Shown: positions 9,530 to 18,768 of the stretch, in pieces | How the letters are laid out: every line of letters begins with the position of its first letter | Numbering within the stretch: the stretch's first letter is position 1 | Origin: Actinocrispum wychmicini | GTDB lineage: Bacteria; Actinomycetota; Actinomycetes; Mycobacteriales; Pseudonocardiaceae | NCBI RefSeq assembly: GCF_004345645.1 | Contig: NZ_SLWS01000002.1 | Span: 930,001 to 994,000 of the forward strand | Length of the DNA: 64,000 nt | Direction: 5' to 3' | Program-made: the position numbers and the translations under genes | The notes under the pieces: generated by a model | Database searches by the model: none | Told to the model about the DNA's origin: nothing | The model's input: the letters and a program-made list of their open reading frames with translations, nothing else

Positions 9530-10405
9530 AACTGTCACGACCGCGTCGGTCAGCTCTTCGGCGTACCGGCCGTCCGGATCCAGGTCGGGGTCGAAGATGG
9601 CCAGGTTGAAGCCGACACACCGAGGGTCGGCGAGCAACGGCCGCAGCAGCTCCACCAGTTCCGGGTAGCTCAGGCCGCCCGGATCCGGCGCGTCCACCGC
9701 CGGCAGGACCTCGATGTCGAGCACGTCCGCGTCCAGGTGCACCCAGAAGCCGTCGAGCCCGTCGAACTTCGCCAGCGTGGCCGCGGCGACCTCGGCCGGG
9801 CCCTCGGCCTGGATCCGCGGCGACGTCCACGCGGCGATGCCCGCCTCGGCCAGGTTGGGGACGTCCTCGTCGTCGTCGCGGTGGCCGAGTACGACGATGT
9901 CGCTGTCCTGGACGTACGGCCCGAAGCCGTCGATGTCCGTGACGTCGGCCTGGCCACGGCCGGTCAGCAGCGCGAGGGTCGCGGCAGCCGCGGCACCCAC
10001 CCGTCCAGCCTGGGTCACGCGCAGGAAGTCGGCACTGCCGTCCAGGTACGCGAGTCCGTAACGGCCGCGGCGCCGCAGGGCCAGCGCGGGTGCGAACAGG
10101 ATGCTGCAGTCACCACCCAGCACGACCGGGAACTCCTGGGCGTCAAGGAGTACGTCGATCCGCTCGGCGAGCCGGCGCGTGTACCGGGCGATGCCTTCGG
10201 CGTTGAACAGGCCGTCCCCGGACGACCACCCGCTGATGTCGTACCTCGGCGGCACCACGTAACCGCCGTCCCGCGCGCCGATCCGAGTCAACAACCCCTG
10301 GTCCCGTACGGCACCCGCGAGCTTGTAGCACCCCGGCACGACACCGGGCGCCGGCATCCGCAGGCCCAGGTTGGACGGCGCGTCCAGGACGACGATCGAG
10401 TTCAT
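9503..10405 (-). CDS. arginase/agmatinase-fold protein with substituted metal ligands
   Basis: 300 residues with the ureohydrolase layout: GGDCSILF (residues 98-105), LDGSADF (121-127) and HLDADVLD (223-230) followed by DPGGLSYPEL. In active ureohydrolases the first two motifs read GGDHS and DAHxD, so here His is replaced by Cys100 and by Ser124, while Asp122, Asp126, Asp225 and Asp227 are kept. The binuclear Mn site is therefore altered; the protein may use another metal, another C-N bond, or be non-catalytic. It follows the chitosanase gene on the same strand but a strong terminator separates them. Confidence 0.8.
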   Translation of the reverse strand: MNSIVVLDAPSNLGLRMPAPGVVPGCYKLAGAVRDQGLLTRIGARDGGYVVPPRYDISGWSSGDGLFNAEGIARYTRRLAERIDVLLDAQEFPVVLGGDCSILFAPALALRRRGRYGLAYLDGSADFLRVTQAGRVGAAAAATLALLTGRGQADVTDIDGFGPYVQDSDIVVLGHRDDDEDVPNLAEAGIAAWTSPRIQAEGPAEVAAATLAKFDGLDGFWVHLDADVLDIEVLPAVDAPDPGGLSYPELVELLRPLLADPRCVGFNLAIFDPDLDPDGRYAEELTDAVVTVLGQHPAEH

Positions 10406-10410
10406 TGGAG

Positions 10411-10448
10411 CACCTTAGCCAACAGGGCGGACCCTGTTGGCCAAGGTG
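10411..10448 (-). terminator. terminator of the chitosanase gene
   Basis: A 17-bp inverted repeat with one mismatch (CACCTTAGCCAACAGGG / CCCTGTTGGCCAAGGTG) around a CGGA loop follows the chitosanase stop codon by 8 bp. Confidence 0.75.
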
Positions 10449-10456
10449 ACGGGGTG

Positions 10457-11257
10457 TCAGCTGATCTCGTACGGGTCGCCGTAGACCTTCCACTTCAACG
10501 GGGTGTTGAGGTCGAAGTTCTTGTTCTTCAGGAACACGCGCTGCTCGGTGTCCACCCGGCTGGTGTCCGAGTGGGCCTCCTCCTGCTTCATCGCCCACAC
10601 GCGGGCGTCGAGGAACGCGTTCAGCCACGCGGTCTCGTCGCCGCCCTGGGCCGGCGGCTTGGCCTTGCCCAGCGCGCGCTTGCGAATGTTCTTGAAGCTC
10701 GTCTTGTCGTCGCCGTCGCCGTGCATCACGATCGCGTCGTAGTACATGAACTGGCCGAGGGCGCGCACGCCGTCCGCCTTGCCCTGGGACACAGCCGGGT
10801 TGAAGTACACCCGGTCGCGTTCCGACTCCTGGGAGTCCTGGAACACCTTGTCCTTGGCCGCGGTCTTCCAGTCCTTCGGGTAGTTCGGGTCCAGGCCCTT
10901 GTGCGAGTCGGAGCCGTCCACCTTCTTCAGCGCCGGCAGGTACTTGGCCAGGATGTTGCCCGGCTTGCGTTTGGTGTACTCCTGGACCAGTTCCAGCATG
11001 TCGTGCGTGCCGGAGCAGAAGCCGATGATGCCCGCTGTGTAGCCGCGGCCGTCATGGATGTCCTCGATGTACTTGAACTGGGCGCGCCAGTCCAGTGACG
11101 AGTTCTCCGCGCTGGACACGAGTTCCATCGCGATTTCCTTCTTGGCGGGGTCGTCCAGGTTGGCCGCGGAGGCGTGCGCGACCGTGGCTGAGAAACCCAG
11201 GCACGCAACGGAAACCGTTGCGAGAAGCCGGGCGCGCCACCTTGACGGGAGTTTCAC
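10457..11257 (-). CDS. csn: secreted chitosanase, glycoside hydrolase family 46
   Basis: 266 residues. A signal peptide (basic start, hydrophobic 11-25, AHASA cleavage region near 31) is followed by a mature domain very close to the Streptomyces GH46 enzyme: KKEIAMELVSSAENSSLDW, GRGYTAGIIGFCSGT, PGNILAKYLPALKKV, RVDTEQRVFLK. The catalytic acid Glu51 and base Asp69 are present (Glu22 and Asp40 in the well-studied mature Streptomyces enzyme). It cuts chitosan endo-wise outside the cell. The start is GTG with a strong AAGGAGG 6 nt upstream. It lies 142 bp behind the secreted sugar dehydrogenase gene and may share its regulation. Confidence 0.96.
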   Translation of the reverse strand: MKLPSRWRARLLATVSVACLGFSATVAHASAANLDDPAKKEIAMELVSSAENSSLDWRAQFKYIEDIHDGRGYTAGIIGFCSGTHDMLELVQEYTKRKPGNILAKYLPALKKVDGSDSHKGLDPNYPKDWKTAAKDKVFQDSQESERDRVYFNPAVSQGKADGVRALGQFMYYDAIVMHGDGDDKTSFKNIRKRALGKAKPPAQGGDETAWLNAFLDARVWAMKQEEAHSDTSRVDTEQRVFLKNKNFDLNTPLKWKVYGDPYEIS

Positions 11258-11399
11258 GAAATCCTCCTTGCAGGGCAGGATGTCGGTCCGTCGGGCGGTG
11301 GCGGCAGGGACGCCCGAAGTCGGAGCCGTGGAACGGGCCGTGCCGCCGAGTCAACAGCGTCCCGGCCCTATTCGTCAAGACTCTTGCCGAATTGCGCGG

Positions 11400-13691
11400 T
11401 CAGAACGCGGCCCGGGTGAGCGCGTACTGCGCCCCGACCTCCCACGGCCGCACCACCCGGTCGAGGAACATGACGTTGTCAAACCGGCAGTTGCACGGGT
11501 TGTCCTCCCTGGTGTTCTGCGGGAAGCCGCCACCGATCTTGATCCCGCGCGGGTTGGTCGCGGACGTGAAATAGGGCGGATCACCGGTACGGACTCCCCA
11601 TGGATCTCCCTGAACAACGTACGCGCCCGGCACCGGCACGCCGTTGGCGTACAGCGCCATCGCCCCGGTGTCGTAGTCGAACGTGGCGGTCAGGAAGGTC
11701 CATTTGTTGTCCGGCAGGATCTTGTGCCAGTCCTCGGTCGCCGCGAACGTCTGCGACGCGCCGCCGTCCACCCGGCGGCCCAGCGCGACCAGCTTCATCA
11801 CGCCGTCCACCTCGATCAACTCCAGCAACGCCCGGACGGTGTGCCCGTCCGAGTCGCCGCTCAGCACGCCCATCAGGGCGACCGCGCCGAAGAACCTGGC
11901 CGGATCGGTCGAGTTGGTGTTGGGACTGGGGTTCGGGCCGGTCGGCTTGACCCATCCCATCACCGTGATCTGCTGGGTGTGGTTGAACGCGAGCAGGGTT
12001 GGCACGCCGGTCGCCGAGTAGGTCCCCGCCTTCCAGTCGTCGTTGCCCTTCACGGTCGGGTTGACCTGCTGGGTCTGCAACGCCGACCGGGAACCGTCCT
12101 GGACCCGCATGGCGGCCCCGCCGTTGATCAGCTGGACGGCCGTGCCGGACGAGCCCAGGTCGCGTTCCATCGCCGGGTTCCCGAGCGCCGGGTGGTCGAA
12201 GTCGTACTGCGCGACCAGGTTCGGCGCGAGCGTCGGCACGACGTCCGGTCGCGGCACCGCCCCGGTGATCTGCCAGATCTTGCCGTTGGCCTTCGAGAGC
12301 ACGAAGATGTCGCCCGCGTTGTCCGTGCCGAACTTCAGGTCCACCCGGCTGTCACCGGCCAGGTCCTGCATGGTCAGCACCCGGCCAGATCTGTCCACAA
12401 CGGACAGTTTGTGGATGGGGGCGCGTTGGCCGTTGGCGACCCGGCTCATCTCGGCCGTCTCGGTGTAGAACAACGACCCGTTCACACCGTCGCCGAACAC
12501 GTACTTGCCGAACAGCGCGGGAATGCTCCGGCCGCGGTAGACGAAGCCGCCGATCACCGCGTGCCCGCTGTCGGCCGTGCACGACAGGTTCGGCGGACGG
12601 TCGTGGTCGTACGCGGCGACCGGATACGTGTAGCCGAAGTCGGCGTCGTTGGCCGGCAACGGATACAGGAAGCAGCGGTCGGAACTCCTGAACACGAACG
12701 GGCCTTCGCGCTGGCTCCACCCGGCGTTGTCGCCCGGCTTGACGTCGTAGACGCCCTCGATCGCGTGTTCGCCGATCATGCCCAGATAAAGCTTGCGGGT
12801 CCACGGATCCCAGCTGAACCGGTGCGGATCGCGGTAGCCGTACGAGTAGATCTCGCCAATGGCGCCCGCACGGCCGACGAACGGGTTCGTCGACGGGATG
12901 CCGTACTTGCCGTTGGCACTGTTGGTGCCCGCTGGATCGATCCTGATCAGCTTGCCGTGCGGGATGGACAGGTCCTGCGGGTCGTTGTTGGTCACGCCCC
13001 GGCCGCCGTCACCGACCGCGAGATACAGCTTGCCGTAATCGTCGTCACCGCGACGGGCCGTGGGGTTGAAGGAGATCTCCTGGATCGTGTGCAGCGTCCC
13101 GGCGAACCCGATCCGCAGGATCTCGCGGTGCGTGCCGGTGAACGTGTCCGCGGCGGGGTCGGTCGCGGTCCACTCGTCCACCACGCTCTGCTCGATCGTG
13201 TTGGGTTGGGCCCAGTCCGCCTGTTTGGTCAGCAGCGCGTTCCCGTTCTCGGTGTGCACCGTGTAGAACTTGCCGTTCTGCTTGAAGTCCGGATGGAACG
13301 CGACGAACCCGAAGCCGGTGCCGAGGCCGCGGTTGTTGAAGAAGTCGGCGCCCGCCGCCGCGCCGACGTCCAGGTACTCCCGCGGGGCACCGTTTTTTAC
13401 AGTGTAAAGCTTGCCGTTGAGGTCCGGCACGTACATCCGGCCGGAGCCGTCCGGCAGCTCACCGACGTAGTTGATCCGCGCGTAGCGCTGTAATCGCTTG
13501 TCGGTTGTCGGTGGATTCGTGTCCGACTTCGGCATGGTGACGAGCTCGTCCACGGTCAGGGCGAGGCCGGAAGCAACCGGTTTCTCCGGTATCGGGTCAG
13601 GGACCGGACTGTCGTCGGCGAGCGCCTGCGGCGCCGAAACCAACGACACGACAAGGGGAACGGTGAACGCGATGACAAGACGTCGCAGCAT
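11400..13691 (-). CDS. secreted PQQ-type sugar dehydrogenase (GSDH fold) with C-terminal LamG domain
   Basis: 763 residues. A signal peptide (MLRRLVIAFTV to APQALA) leads into a six-bladed glucose/sorbosone dehydrogenase-like propeller (about 50-470), with NRGLGTGFGFVAFHPDF, YLAVGDGGRG, HGKLIRIDPAGTNS, YGYRDPHRFSWD and a late GFVYRGRSIPALFGKYVFGD block. Residues about 510-760 form a concanavalin/LamG-type domain (TFDYDTGAMALYANG). It should oxidise extracellular sugars using PQQ; the LamG part may bind glycans. ATG at 13691 is preferred because a signal peptide starts there after GGTGGGG. A LacI-type operator overlaps its promoter region. Confidence 0.88.
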   Translation of the reverse strand: MLRRLVIAFTVPLVVSLVSAPQALADDSPVPDPIPEKPVASGLALTVDELVTMPKSDTNPPTTDKRLQRYARINYVGELPDGSGRMYVPDLNGKLYTVKNGAPREYLDVGAAAGADFFNNRGLGTGFGFVAFHPDFKQNGKFYTVHTENGNALLTKQADWAQPNTIEQSVVDEWTATDPAADTFTGTHREILRIGFAGTLHTIQEISFNPTARRGDDDYGKLYLAVGDGGRGVTNNDPQDLSIPHGKLIRIDPAGTNSANGKYGIPSTNPFVGRAGAIGEIYSYGYRDPHRFSWDPWTRKLYLGMIGEHAIEGVYDVKPGDNAGWSQREGPFVFRSSDRCFLYPLPANDADFGYTYPVAAYDHDRPPNLSCTADSGHAVIGGFVYRGRSIPALFGKYVFGDGVNGSLFYTETAEMSRVANGQRAPIHKLSVVDRSGRVLTMQDLAGDSRVDLKFGTDNAGDIFVLSKANGKIWQITGAVPRPDVVPTLAPNLVAQYDFDHPALGNPAMERDLGSSGTAVQLINGGAAMRVQDGSRSALQTQQVNPTVKGNDDWKAGTYSATGVPTLLAFNHTQQITVMGWVKPTGPNPSPNTNSTDPARFFGAVALMGVLSGDSDGHTVRALLELIEVDGVMKLVALGRRVDGGASQTFAATEDWHKILPDNKWTFLTATFDYDTGAMALYANGVPVPGAYVVQGDPWGVRTGDPPYFTSATNPRGIKIGGGFPQNTREDNPCNCRFDNVMFLDRVVRPWEVGAQYALTRAAF

Positions 13692-13721
13692 GGACACCCC
13701 ACCATGAACTCCGTTGGCATG

Positions 13722-13733
13722 GTAAGCGCTTAC
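13722..13733. promoter_or_regulatory. LacI-family operator
   Basis: The perfect palindrome GTAAGCGCTTAC, with the central CG typical of LacI-family sites, lies 31 bp upstream of the sugar dehydrogenase start and 64 bp upstream of the divergent glycosyltransferase. It implies sugar-responsive repression; no LacI gene is in the window. Confidence 0.65.
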
Positions 13734-13796
13734 TATCACACTGGGCCGACGCTACCCAGCACCGCCGAACTAAACAAGACCCATACAGTGAGTTGG

Positions 13797-14909
13797 GTGC
13801 GCATCTTGTTCAGTTTTGTTGGCGGAAGAGGACATTTCGAGCCGCTTGTCCCACTGGCCGGAGCAGCGGCGGCGGCCGGGCACACGATTCACGTCACGTG
13901 CCAGCGCAGCATGGTCCCGTCCGTACAGCGGGCCGGCTTCGCCGCGACCGAGTCGGGCCCCGACTACAGCGGTGACGGCAAGCGCCTGCCGTTGATCGTG
14001 CCGGACCGGCAGAAGGAAGACGACGACCTCCGCAACGGTTTCGCCAGGCGCGCGGCGCGGCTGCGGGCGAAGGACGTGCTCAAGTTGAGCGCGCGGTGGC
14101 GGCCGGACGTGATCGTGTGCGACGAGTTCGACTTCGGGGCCATGATCGCCGCGTCCGTGCTCGGTCTGCCGCATGTGACCGTGGAGGTGAGCGCGGCCGG
14201 CTCGTTCATCCGTCCGTCGGTGGTCGCGTCGGCACTCGACGAGGTCCGCGCCGAGCACGGCCTGCCGTCGGACCCTGAGTTGGCCATGCTCAGCGAGCAC
14301 TTGTGGCTGTCGCCGTTCCCGCCGGGGTTCCGCGACCCCGCGTTCGGCATGCCGGCGAACGGGCACCGCTACCGGACGCGGGACACCGTCCAGGCCAAGC
14401 CGGAGCAGCCGACCATCTACTTCACCCTGGGGACGATCTTCAACACCGAGTCCGGCGACCTGTTCGCCCGCGGCCTGGCCGGGCTGCGTGAGCTGCCCGT
14501 CGATCTCGTGGTGACCGTCGGCGACATGATCGACCCGGCCGAGTTCGGTCCGCAGCCGGCGCACGTCCGCGTCGAACGGTTCATCCCGCAGGACGAGGTC
14601 CTGCCGACGTGCAGCATGGTGGTGTCGCACGGCGGGTCCGGCAGCTTGTACGGGGCCTTGCTGCACGGGCTGCCGTCCGTGCTGGTGCCGATGGGCGCGG
14701 ACCAGCTGCTCAACGGGCCGCGAGCGGAGGCGGTCGGCATCGCGCGGGTGCTGCACGCGGTGACCGCCACGGCCGAGGACTTCCGCGAAGCGGCCGCTGA
14801 CGTCCTCGAAACACCGTCTTACCGGCGCGCCGCTGAGGGCCTTAGGGACGAGATCGCCGAACTGCCCCCGGCGCCTTACGCGATGAGCCTGATCGAGCGG
14901 CTCGGATAG
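13797..14909 (+). CDS. MGT-type (GT1) glycosyltransferase
   Basis: 370 residues from GTG at 13797, where the Rossmann start MRILFSFVGGRGHFEPLVPLA lies; a longer reading adds an unlikely N-terminus. The C-terminal half has the nucleotide-sugar signature of GT1 enzymes: FTLGTIFN, FIPQDEVLPTCSMVVSHGGSGSLYGALLHGLPSVLVP, then GADQLLNG. The family transfers activated sugars to small molecules such as macrolides or other secondary metabolites. It is transcribed away from the sugar dehydrogenase and has no biosynthetic cluster around it, so a detoxifying or orphan tailoring role is possible. Confidence 0.88.
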   Translation: MRILFSFVGGRGHFEPLVPLAGAAAAAGHTIHVTCQRSMVPSVQRAGFAATESGPDYSGDGKRLPLIVPDRQKEDDDLRNGFARRAARLRAKDVLKLSARWRPDVIVCDEFDFGAMIAASVLGLPHVTVEVSAAGSFIRPSVVASALDEVRAEHGLPSDPELAMLSEHLWLSPFPPGFRDPAFGMPANGHRYRTRDTVQAKPEQPTIYFTLGTIFNTESGDLFARGLAGLRELPVDLVVTVGDMIDPAEFGPQPAHVRVERFIPQDEVLPTCSMVVSHGGSGSLYGALLHGLPSVLVPMGADQLLNGPRAEAVGIARVLHAVTATAEDFREAAADVLETPSYRRAAEGLRDEIAELPPAPYAMSLIERLG

Positions 14910-14962
14910 GCCGAGACTGCGCGGTTGCCCCATGTGGCGTAGGGCGCCTTACCCCGAGTCTT

Positions 14963-15103
14963 ATGGTCATGTGGGGACCAGAAGCACATCTTGACTACAT
15001 CCACCAGCTGCAGGCGACCGAGCGCCGGCGCGCCCAGTTCGACCGTGAGGCCCGGGCCGTCCGGGCCAGGCGCCGTCGATGGTGGCAGAAGAACAACCAC
15101 TAA
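14963..15103 (+). CDS. small basic hypothetical protein (46 aa)
   Basis: An ATG at 14963 (alternative 14969) opens 46 codons ending 14 bp before the ATG chosen for the next gene. The peptide starts with WGPEAHLDYIHQLQA, continues through an Arg/Ala helix (TERRRAQFDREARAVRARRRR) and ends WWQKNNH. Codons use G/C in the third position as real genes here do. No family recognised; a nucleic-acid or membrane-surface binding helix is conceivable. The ribosome site is weak. Confidence 0.5.
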   Translation: MVMWGPEAHLDYIHQLQATERRRAQFDREARAVRARRRRWWQKNNH

Positions 15104-15117
15104 AAGTGGTCGGTGGT

Positions 15118-18060
15118 ATGACGCACGGTGTGCGACCATGCGCTGTGCCACGTACCGGATCCGGGGTTGAGCTGGTCGGCCGGCGGGCCGAGCTGACGAG
15201 GCTGAAGGCAGCCTTGTCCGTGGTGTCCGCCGGCCGGGCCGGGACGGTCCTGCTGAGCGGCGACGCCGGCGTGGGCAAGTCCCGCCTGTTGACCGAGCTG
15301 GTCCAGCACGCCCGGTCGGTGGGCACGATCTCACTCACCGGCCGGTGTCTCGACGTCGATGCGGCAGGTCTGCCTTACCTGCCCTTCGTCGAGGCGCTGG
15401 GCCAGCTCACCTCCGCGCAGCGCGCGCTCGCCGGGCAACGGCCCGTGCTCGCTCGCCTGGTCCCGGGCCTGGCGGCGGTGGAGCGGCTCGACGAGAACGA
15501 CTCGGCCATGGCGCAGCTGCGCCTGTTCGACTCGGTCGTCGGGCTGCTCACCGACCTCGCGGCGGAGGCTCCGGTGCTGCTCGCCATCGAGGACCTGCAC
15601 TGGGCGGACGCGTCCACCCGGGACCTGGTGCTGTTCCTGGTGTCCAGACTGGACTCGCAACGCATCCAGGTGGTGTGCACCCTGCGTACCGAGGACCTGC
15701 ATCGCCGCCATCCGTTGCGGCCGTTGCTCGGCGAACTCTCCCGTCTGTCCACTGTGGAAACAATTGAGCTCGCGCCGTTCGACCTCGCGCACAGCGTGGA
15801 GTTCATCTCGGCGCTGACTGACAACGTGCTGCCGGCGGACACCGTGCACAAGATCGCCAACCGGTCCGAGGGCAATCCGTTCTTCTGTGAGGAGCTGGCC
15901 GCGGCGTACGGCGACGGCGACGGCGTCCCGAGTGGACTGGCCGAGCTGCTGCTGTCCCGGGTGGAACGCCTCAGCCCGGCTGCCCGCCGGGTGGTGCGTG
16001 CCATCTCGGTGGGGAGCCGGAAGGTCACCCACAGCAGCCTGCACGCGGTCTGCGAAATGGCCGACGACGCGCTGGAAGAGGCGCTGCGCGAGGCCGTCCA
16101 GCACAACGTCCTGGTGGCGTTCAAGGGTGGGTACACGTTCCGGCACGCGCTGTTGCGTGAGGCGGTGTACGGCGACTTGCTGCCCGGCGAACGGGTCCGG
16201 CTGCACGCGGGATACGCGAATGTCGTGACATCGCCGGCTTCGTTGGCGTACCACAGCTTGCGGTGCCACGACCTGCCTCGGGCGCTGGCCGCCTCGGTGA
16301 CCGCGGCGCACCACGCCGCCAAGATGTACGCGCCCGGCGAAAAGCTGCGGCTGGTCGAGCAGGCACTGGAACTGTGGACGGCGGTCCCGGATCCGGCGGA
16401 GGTCAGCGGCACCACCGAGGTCAGCCTGCTGCGGATCGCGTCGACCGCCGCGTCCGCGATCGGCGAAGTGGACCGTTCGATCGAGTTCGCCCGGTCCGCG
16501 GTGGCCAAAGCCGACGAGACGGACGACCCGGAGCTGTCCGCGATCACCCGCCACCAGTTGGCGACCGCGTTGTTCGTGCCGGAGAAGGTGTCCGCGGAGA
16601 TCGAGAAGCTCGTCAACCAGGCGTGGGACCTCGTCCGGGACCGGCCGCCGACCATGGCCCGCGCCAAGATCCTGGCGTTGCGCGCCCGCGAGTGGGTGTG
16701 GGCCTGGGACGACGACCTGGACATCGACGAGCTCAGGGCGTACGCCCAGGAGGCGATCGAGAACGCCCGGACGGTGGGCGCGGACTCGGTCGAAGTCGAC
16801 GGCCTGGTCACCCTCGCGGTGTTCGCCGAATGGACCGGGCACACCGAGGAAGCCATCCAGGTGGGGAGGACAGCCGCGGAACGGGCCATGTCGATCGGCG
16901 CGTTCGGGGTCGAGCTGCGGGCCCACAAGAACACCGCGATCACCCTCGCCACCGCGGGCCGGCTGGACGAGGCGATCAAGTTGTCCGAGTTCATCTGCGT
17001 CCGAGCCGCCGAGATCGGCCTGCCGTGGGGTCCGACCAGCGTCGACGCCCGGTTCGGCCTGGTGTACTTCCGCTACTACACAGGTGACTGGGCCGGTTCA
17101 CTGGCCGCCTCGGCCGTCTCCGGCGTCCCCACGTCCGTCTGGGCCAAGGTGACCGCGCCGAGCCTGCTCGTCCTCGCCGCCCAAGGCGAACACGCCCGGC
17201 TCGACCACCTCGTCACCGAACTCGAACGGCACACCGACGACCCGCTCACCACCGCCATCACCCACATGGGCCAGGCCGAGTCGGCCCTCTGGCGCGGACA
17301 CCCCCACCAGGCGGTCGACCACATCGAAGCCTCCTTCGACGACCTGGCGAAACTGGCCCGCCCGGCCGCGGTCGACGCCGTACTGGCCGCCTGCATCGGC
17401 ATCTGGGCCCTCGCCGACATCGCCACCCAAGCCCGCCGCAAAGGCGACACAGCAGCCTGCGCCCAAGCCCTCGCCCGAGGCCAAGCCCTGGTCGACCGGA
17501 TGGCATCCCACCGCCCACGCCACTGGATCGCCCGAAAACTCTACGAGGACAACCACCCCGGAATCGTCATGTTCGGCCACCAACTGGCCGCAGAGATGCA
17601 CCGCCTGCAAGGCACCGACACAGCAGACCACTGGCAACAGTCCGTCAGGTCGGCGACAGACTTCCCCTACGGCGAGGCATACGCCCGTTGGCGCTGGGCA
17701 ACCGTCCTGCTCGCCACAGGCGGCCGCGAAGAAGCAGCACAACAAGTGGTCACCGCCCACGAAATCGCGTCCCGCCTGGGCGCGACACCCCTCCGCGACG
17801 CCGTGGCCGCCCTGGCCCGACGAGGCCGAATCCCCCTCCCCGGCGTGGCGGAGGAGCCACCGGACACCGAACTGACCCCCCGAGAACTGGCGGTCGTCGA
17901 ACTTGCCGCCACCGGAATGACCAACCGAGAGATCGGCACCCAGCTCTACATCAGCCAGAAGACCGCCAGCGTCCACCTGTCCCGGGCCATGGCCAAACTA
18001 GGCGCCGCCAACCGCGCCGAAGTCGTCTCCATCGCCCACGACCTCGGCCTCCTGTCCTGA
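15118..18060 (+). CDS. large LuxR-family (LAL) regulator with AAA ATPase domain
   Basis: 980 residues. An N-terminal AAA/STAND-like ATPase starts at VELVGRRAELTRL; Walker A is GDAGVGKSRLL and Walker B VLLAIEDLHWADAST. A long helical TPR-like region follows (about 370-900). The C-terminal LuxR HTH reads LTPRELAVVELAATG then NREIGTQLYISQKTASVHL. Such LAL regulators are activators, often of secondary metabolism or sugar use, gated by ATP and an unknown ligand. I chose ATG at 15118 (GGTGG before it), 14 bp after the small ORF; a start at 15079 is possible. Confidence 0.9.
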   Translation: MTHGVRPCAVPRTGSGVELVGRRAELTRLKAALSVVSAGRAGTVLLSGDAGVGKSRLLTELVQHARSVGTISLTGRCLDVDAAGLPYLPFVEALGQLTSAQRALAGQRPVLARLVPGLAAVERLDENDSAMAQLRLFDSVVGLLTDLAAEAPVLLAIEDLHWADASTRDLVLFLVSRLDSQRIQVVCTLRTEDLHRRHPLRPLLGELSRLSTVETIELAPFDLAHSVEFISALTDNVLPADTVHKIANRSEGNPFFCEELAAAYGDGDGVPSGLAELLLSRVERLSPAARRVVRAISVGSRKVTHSSLHAVCEMADDALEEALREAVQHNVLVAFKGGYTFRHALLREAVYGDLLPGERVRLHAGYANVVTSPASLAYHSLRCHDLPRALAASVTAAHHAAKMYAPGEKLRLVEQALELWTAVPDPAEVSGTTEVSLLRIASTAASAIGEVDRSIEFARSAVAKADETDDPELSAITRHQLATALFVPEKVSAEIEKLVNQAWDLVRDRPPTMARAKILALRAREWVWAWDDDLDIDELRAYAQEAIENARTVGADSVEVDGLVTLAVFAEWTGHTEEAIQVGRTAAERAMSIGAFGVELRAHKNTAITLATAGRLDEAIKLSEFICVRAAEIGLPWGPTSVDARFGLVYFRYYTGDWAGSLAASAVSGVPTSVWAKVTAPSLLVLAAQGEHARLDHLVTELERHTDDPLTTAITHMGQAESALWRGHPHQAVDHIEASFDDLAKLARPAAVDAVLAACIGIWALADIATQARRKGDTAACAQALARGQALVDRMASHRPRHWIARKLYEDNHPGIVMFGHQLAAEMHRLQGTDTADHWQQSVRSATDFPYGEAYARWRWATVLLATGGREEAAQQVVTAHEIASRLGATPLRDAVAALARRGRIPLPGVAEEPPDTELTPRELAVVELAATGMTNREIGTQLYISQKTASVHLSRAMAKLGAANRAEVVSIAHDLGLLS

Positions 18061-18063
18061 CCC

Positions 18064-18768
18064 CTATGAGCAGTCCTTGGCCGACACGACATAGCGCTTG
18101 TCGGTGTTGACGTAGCCGTACTGCCCGTTTCTCAGCAGGACCCGGTAGCGGCGCGGATTGCTCTCGTCGACGTCCGCTCGGAACCGGGTTTTTCCGGGCC
18201 ATTCTGTCCACGTGTCACGGGTCCGCGGATCTTTGAACACCGAGACCGTCTCGGTTTCGTCTCGGACCCGGACACATTGGGCTCCCGCATTGTTGGCCGG
18301 TTGCGTACCGGAGTCGAAGCCAGGCGTGCCACTGGACTGGGTGGCGATGACGGCTGCCGAGACTCCGGCGACGAGTATGTCAGTGCCGAGCGCGAGAAAG
18401 AGATGGCCGCTTTTCAGGAAATTGGTTCGCTGCCAGCTCGCCGATCCGGAATTCGGCGTTTTTCTCGTTTGTCCGGATTCAGTCGAAAGGTTTTGCTGCG
18501 ACTCCTCGCTCTTGTCGAGATTTTCATAGGCAGCTCTGGCCTTCCGCCACTTCGCCACCCATTCCTGCGGCTCGCCGCCAAGATAGTCCACGATCAAGCT
18601 GACGCGCGTATCCCAGTCCGGGACCATGTCCCGTTTGCTGGCCAGCAGCTCACTCAGCGTGCTTTCCGGAATATCAGTGGCCTCTGATATTTCCTTGTTC
18701 GTGACCGGGCGAAGGTTGGCACGCAACCGCTCGGCGTCGAAGCGGTCGCGCAGTCCTTTGATCTCCAT
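18064..18768 (-). CDS. membrane-anchored HTH protein with C-terminal SH3-like domain
   Basis: 234 residues from ATG at 18768, with AGGAGG about 10 nt upstream. Residues about 1-70 look like an atypical helix-turn-helix (TNKEISEATDIPESTLSELLAS), then a polar linker, one hydrophobic segment (LFLALGTDILVAGVSAAVIA) and a C-terminal region of about 70 residues with CVRVRDETETVSVFKDP and RYRVLLRNGQYGYV, reminiscent of bacterial SH3 domains. The layout suggests a cytoplasmic DNA-binding head and an extracytoplasmic sensor or wall-binding tail. It is divergent from another exported protein with an SH3-like end. Function unproven. Confidence 0.75.
   Translation of the reverse strand: MEIKGLRDRFDAERLRANLRPVTNKEISEATDIPESTLSELLASKRDMVPDWDTRVSLIVDYLGGEPQEWVAKWRKARAAYENLDKSEESQQNLSTESGQTRKTPNSGSASWQRTNFLKSGHLFLALGTDILVAGVSAAVIATQSSGTPGFDSGTQPANNAGAQCVRVRDETETVSVFKDPRTRDTWTEWPGKTRFRADVDESNPRRYRVLLRNGQYGYVNTDKRYVVSAKDCS

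Noticed and set aside
11058..13493. An 811-codon forward frame.
   Set aside because: It is the antisense shadow of the chitosanase start and the PQQ dehydrogenase, Arg/Val-rich with no motif.
13797..14909. Possible start of a secondary-metabolite cluster at the glycosyltransferase.
   Set aside because: No PKS, NRPS, terpene or tailoring genes lie near it.
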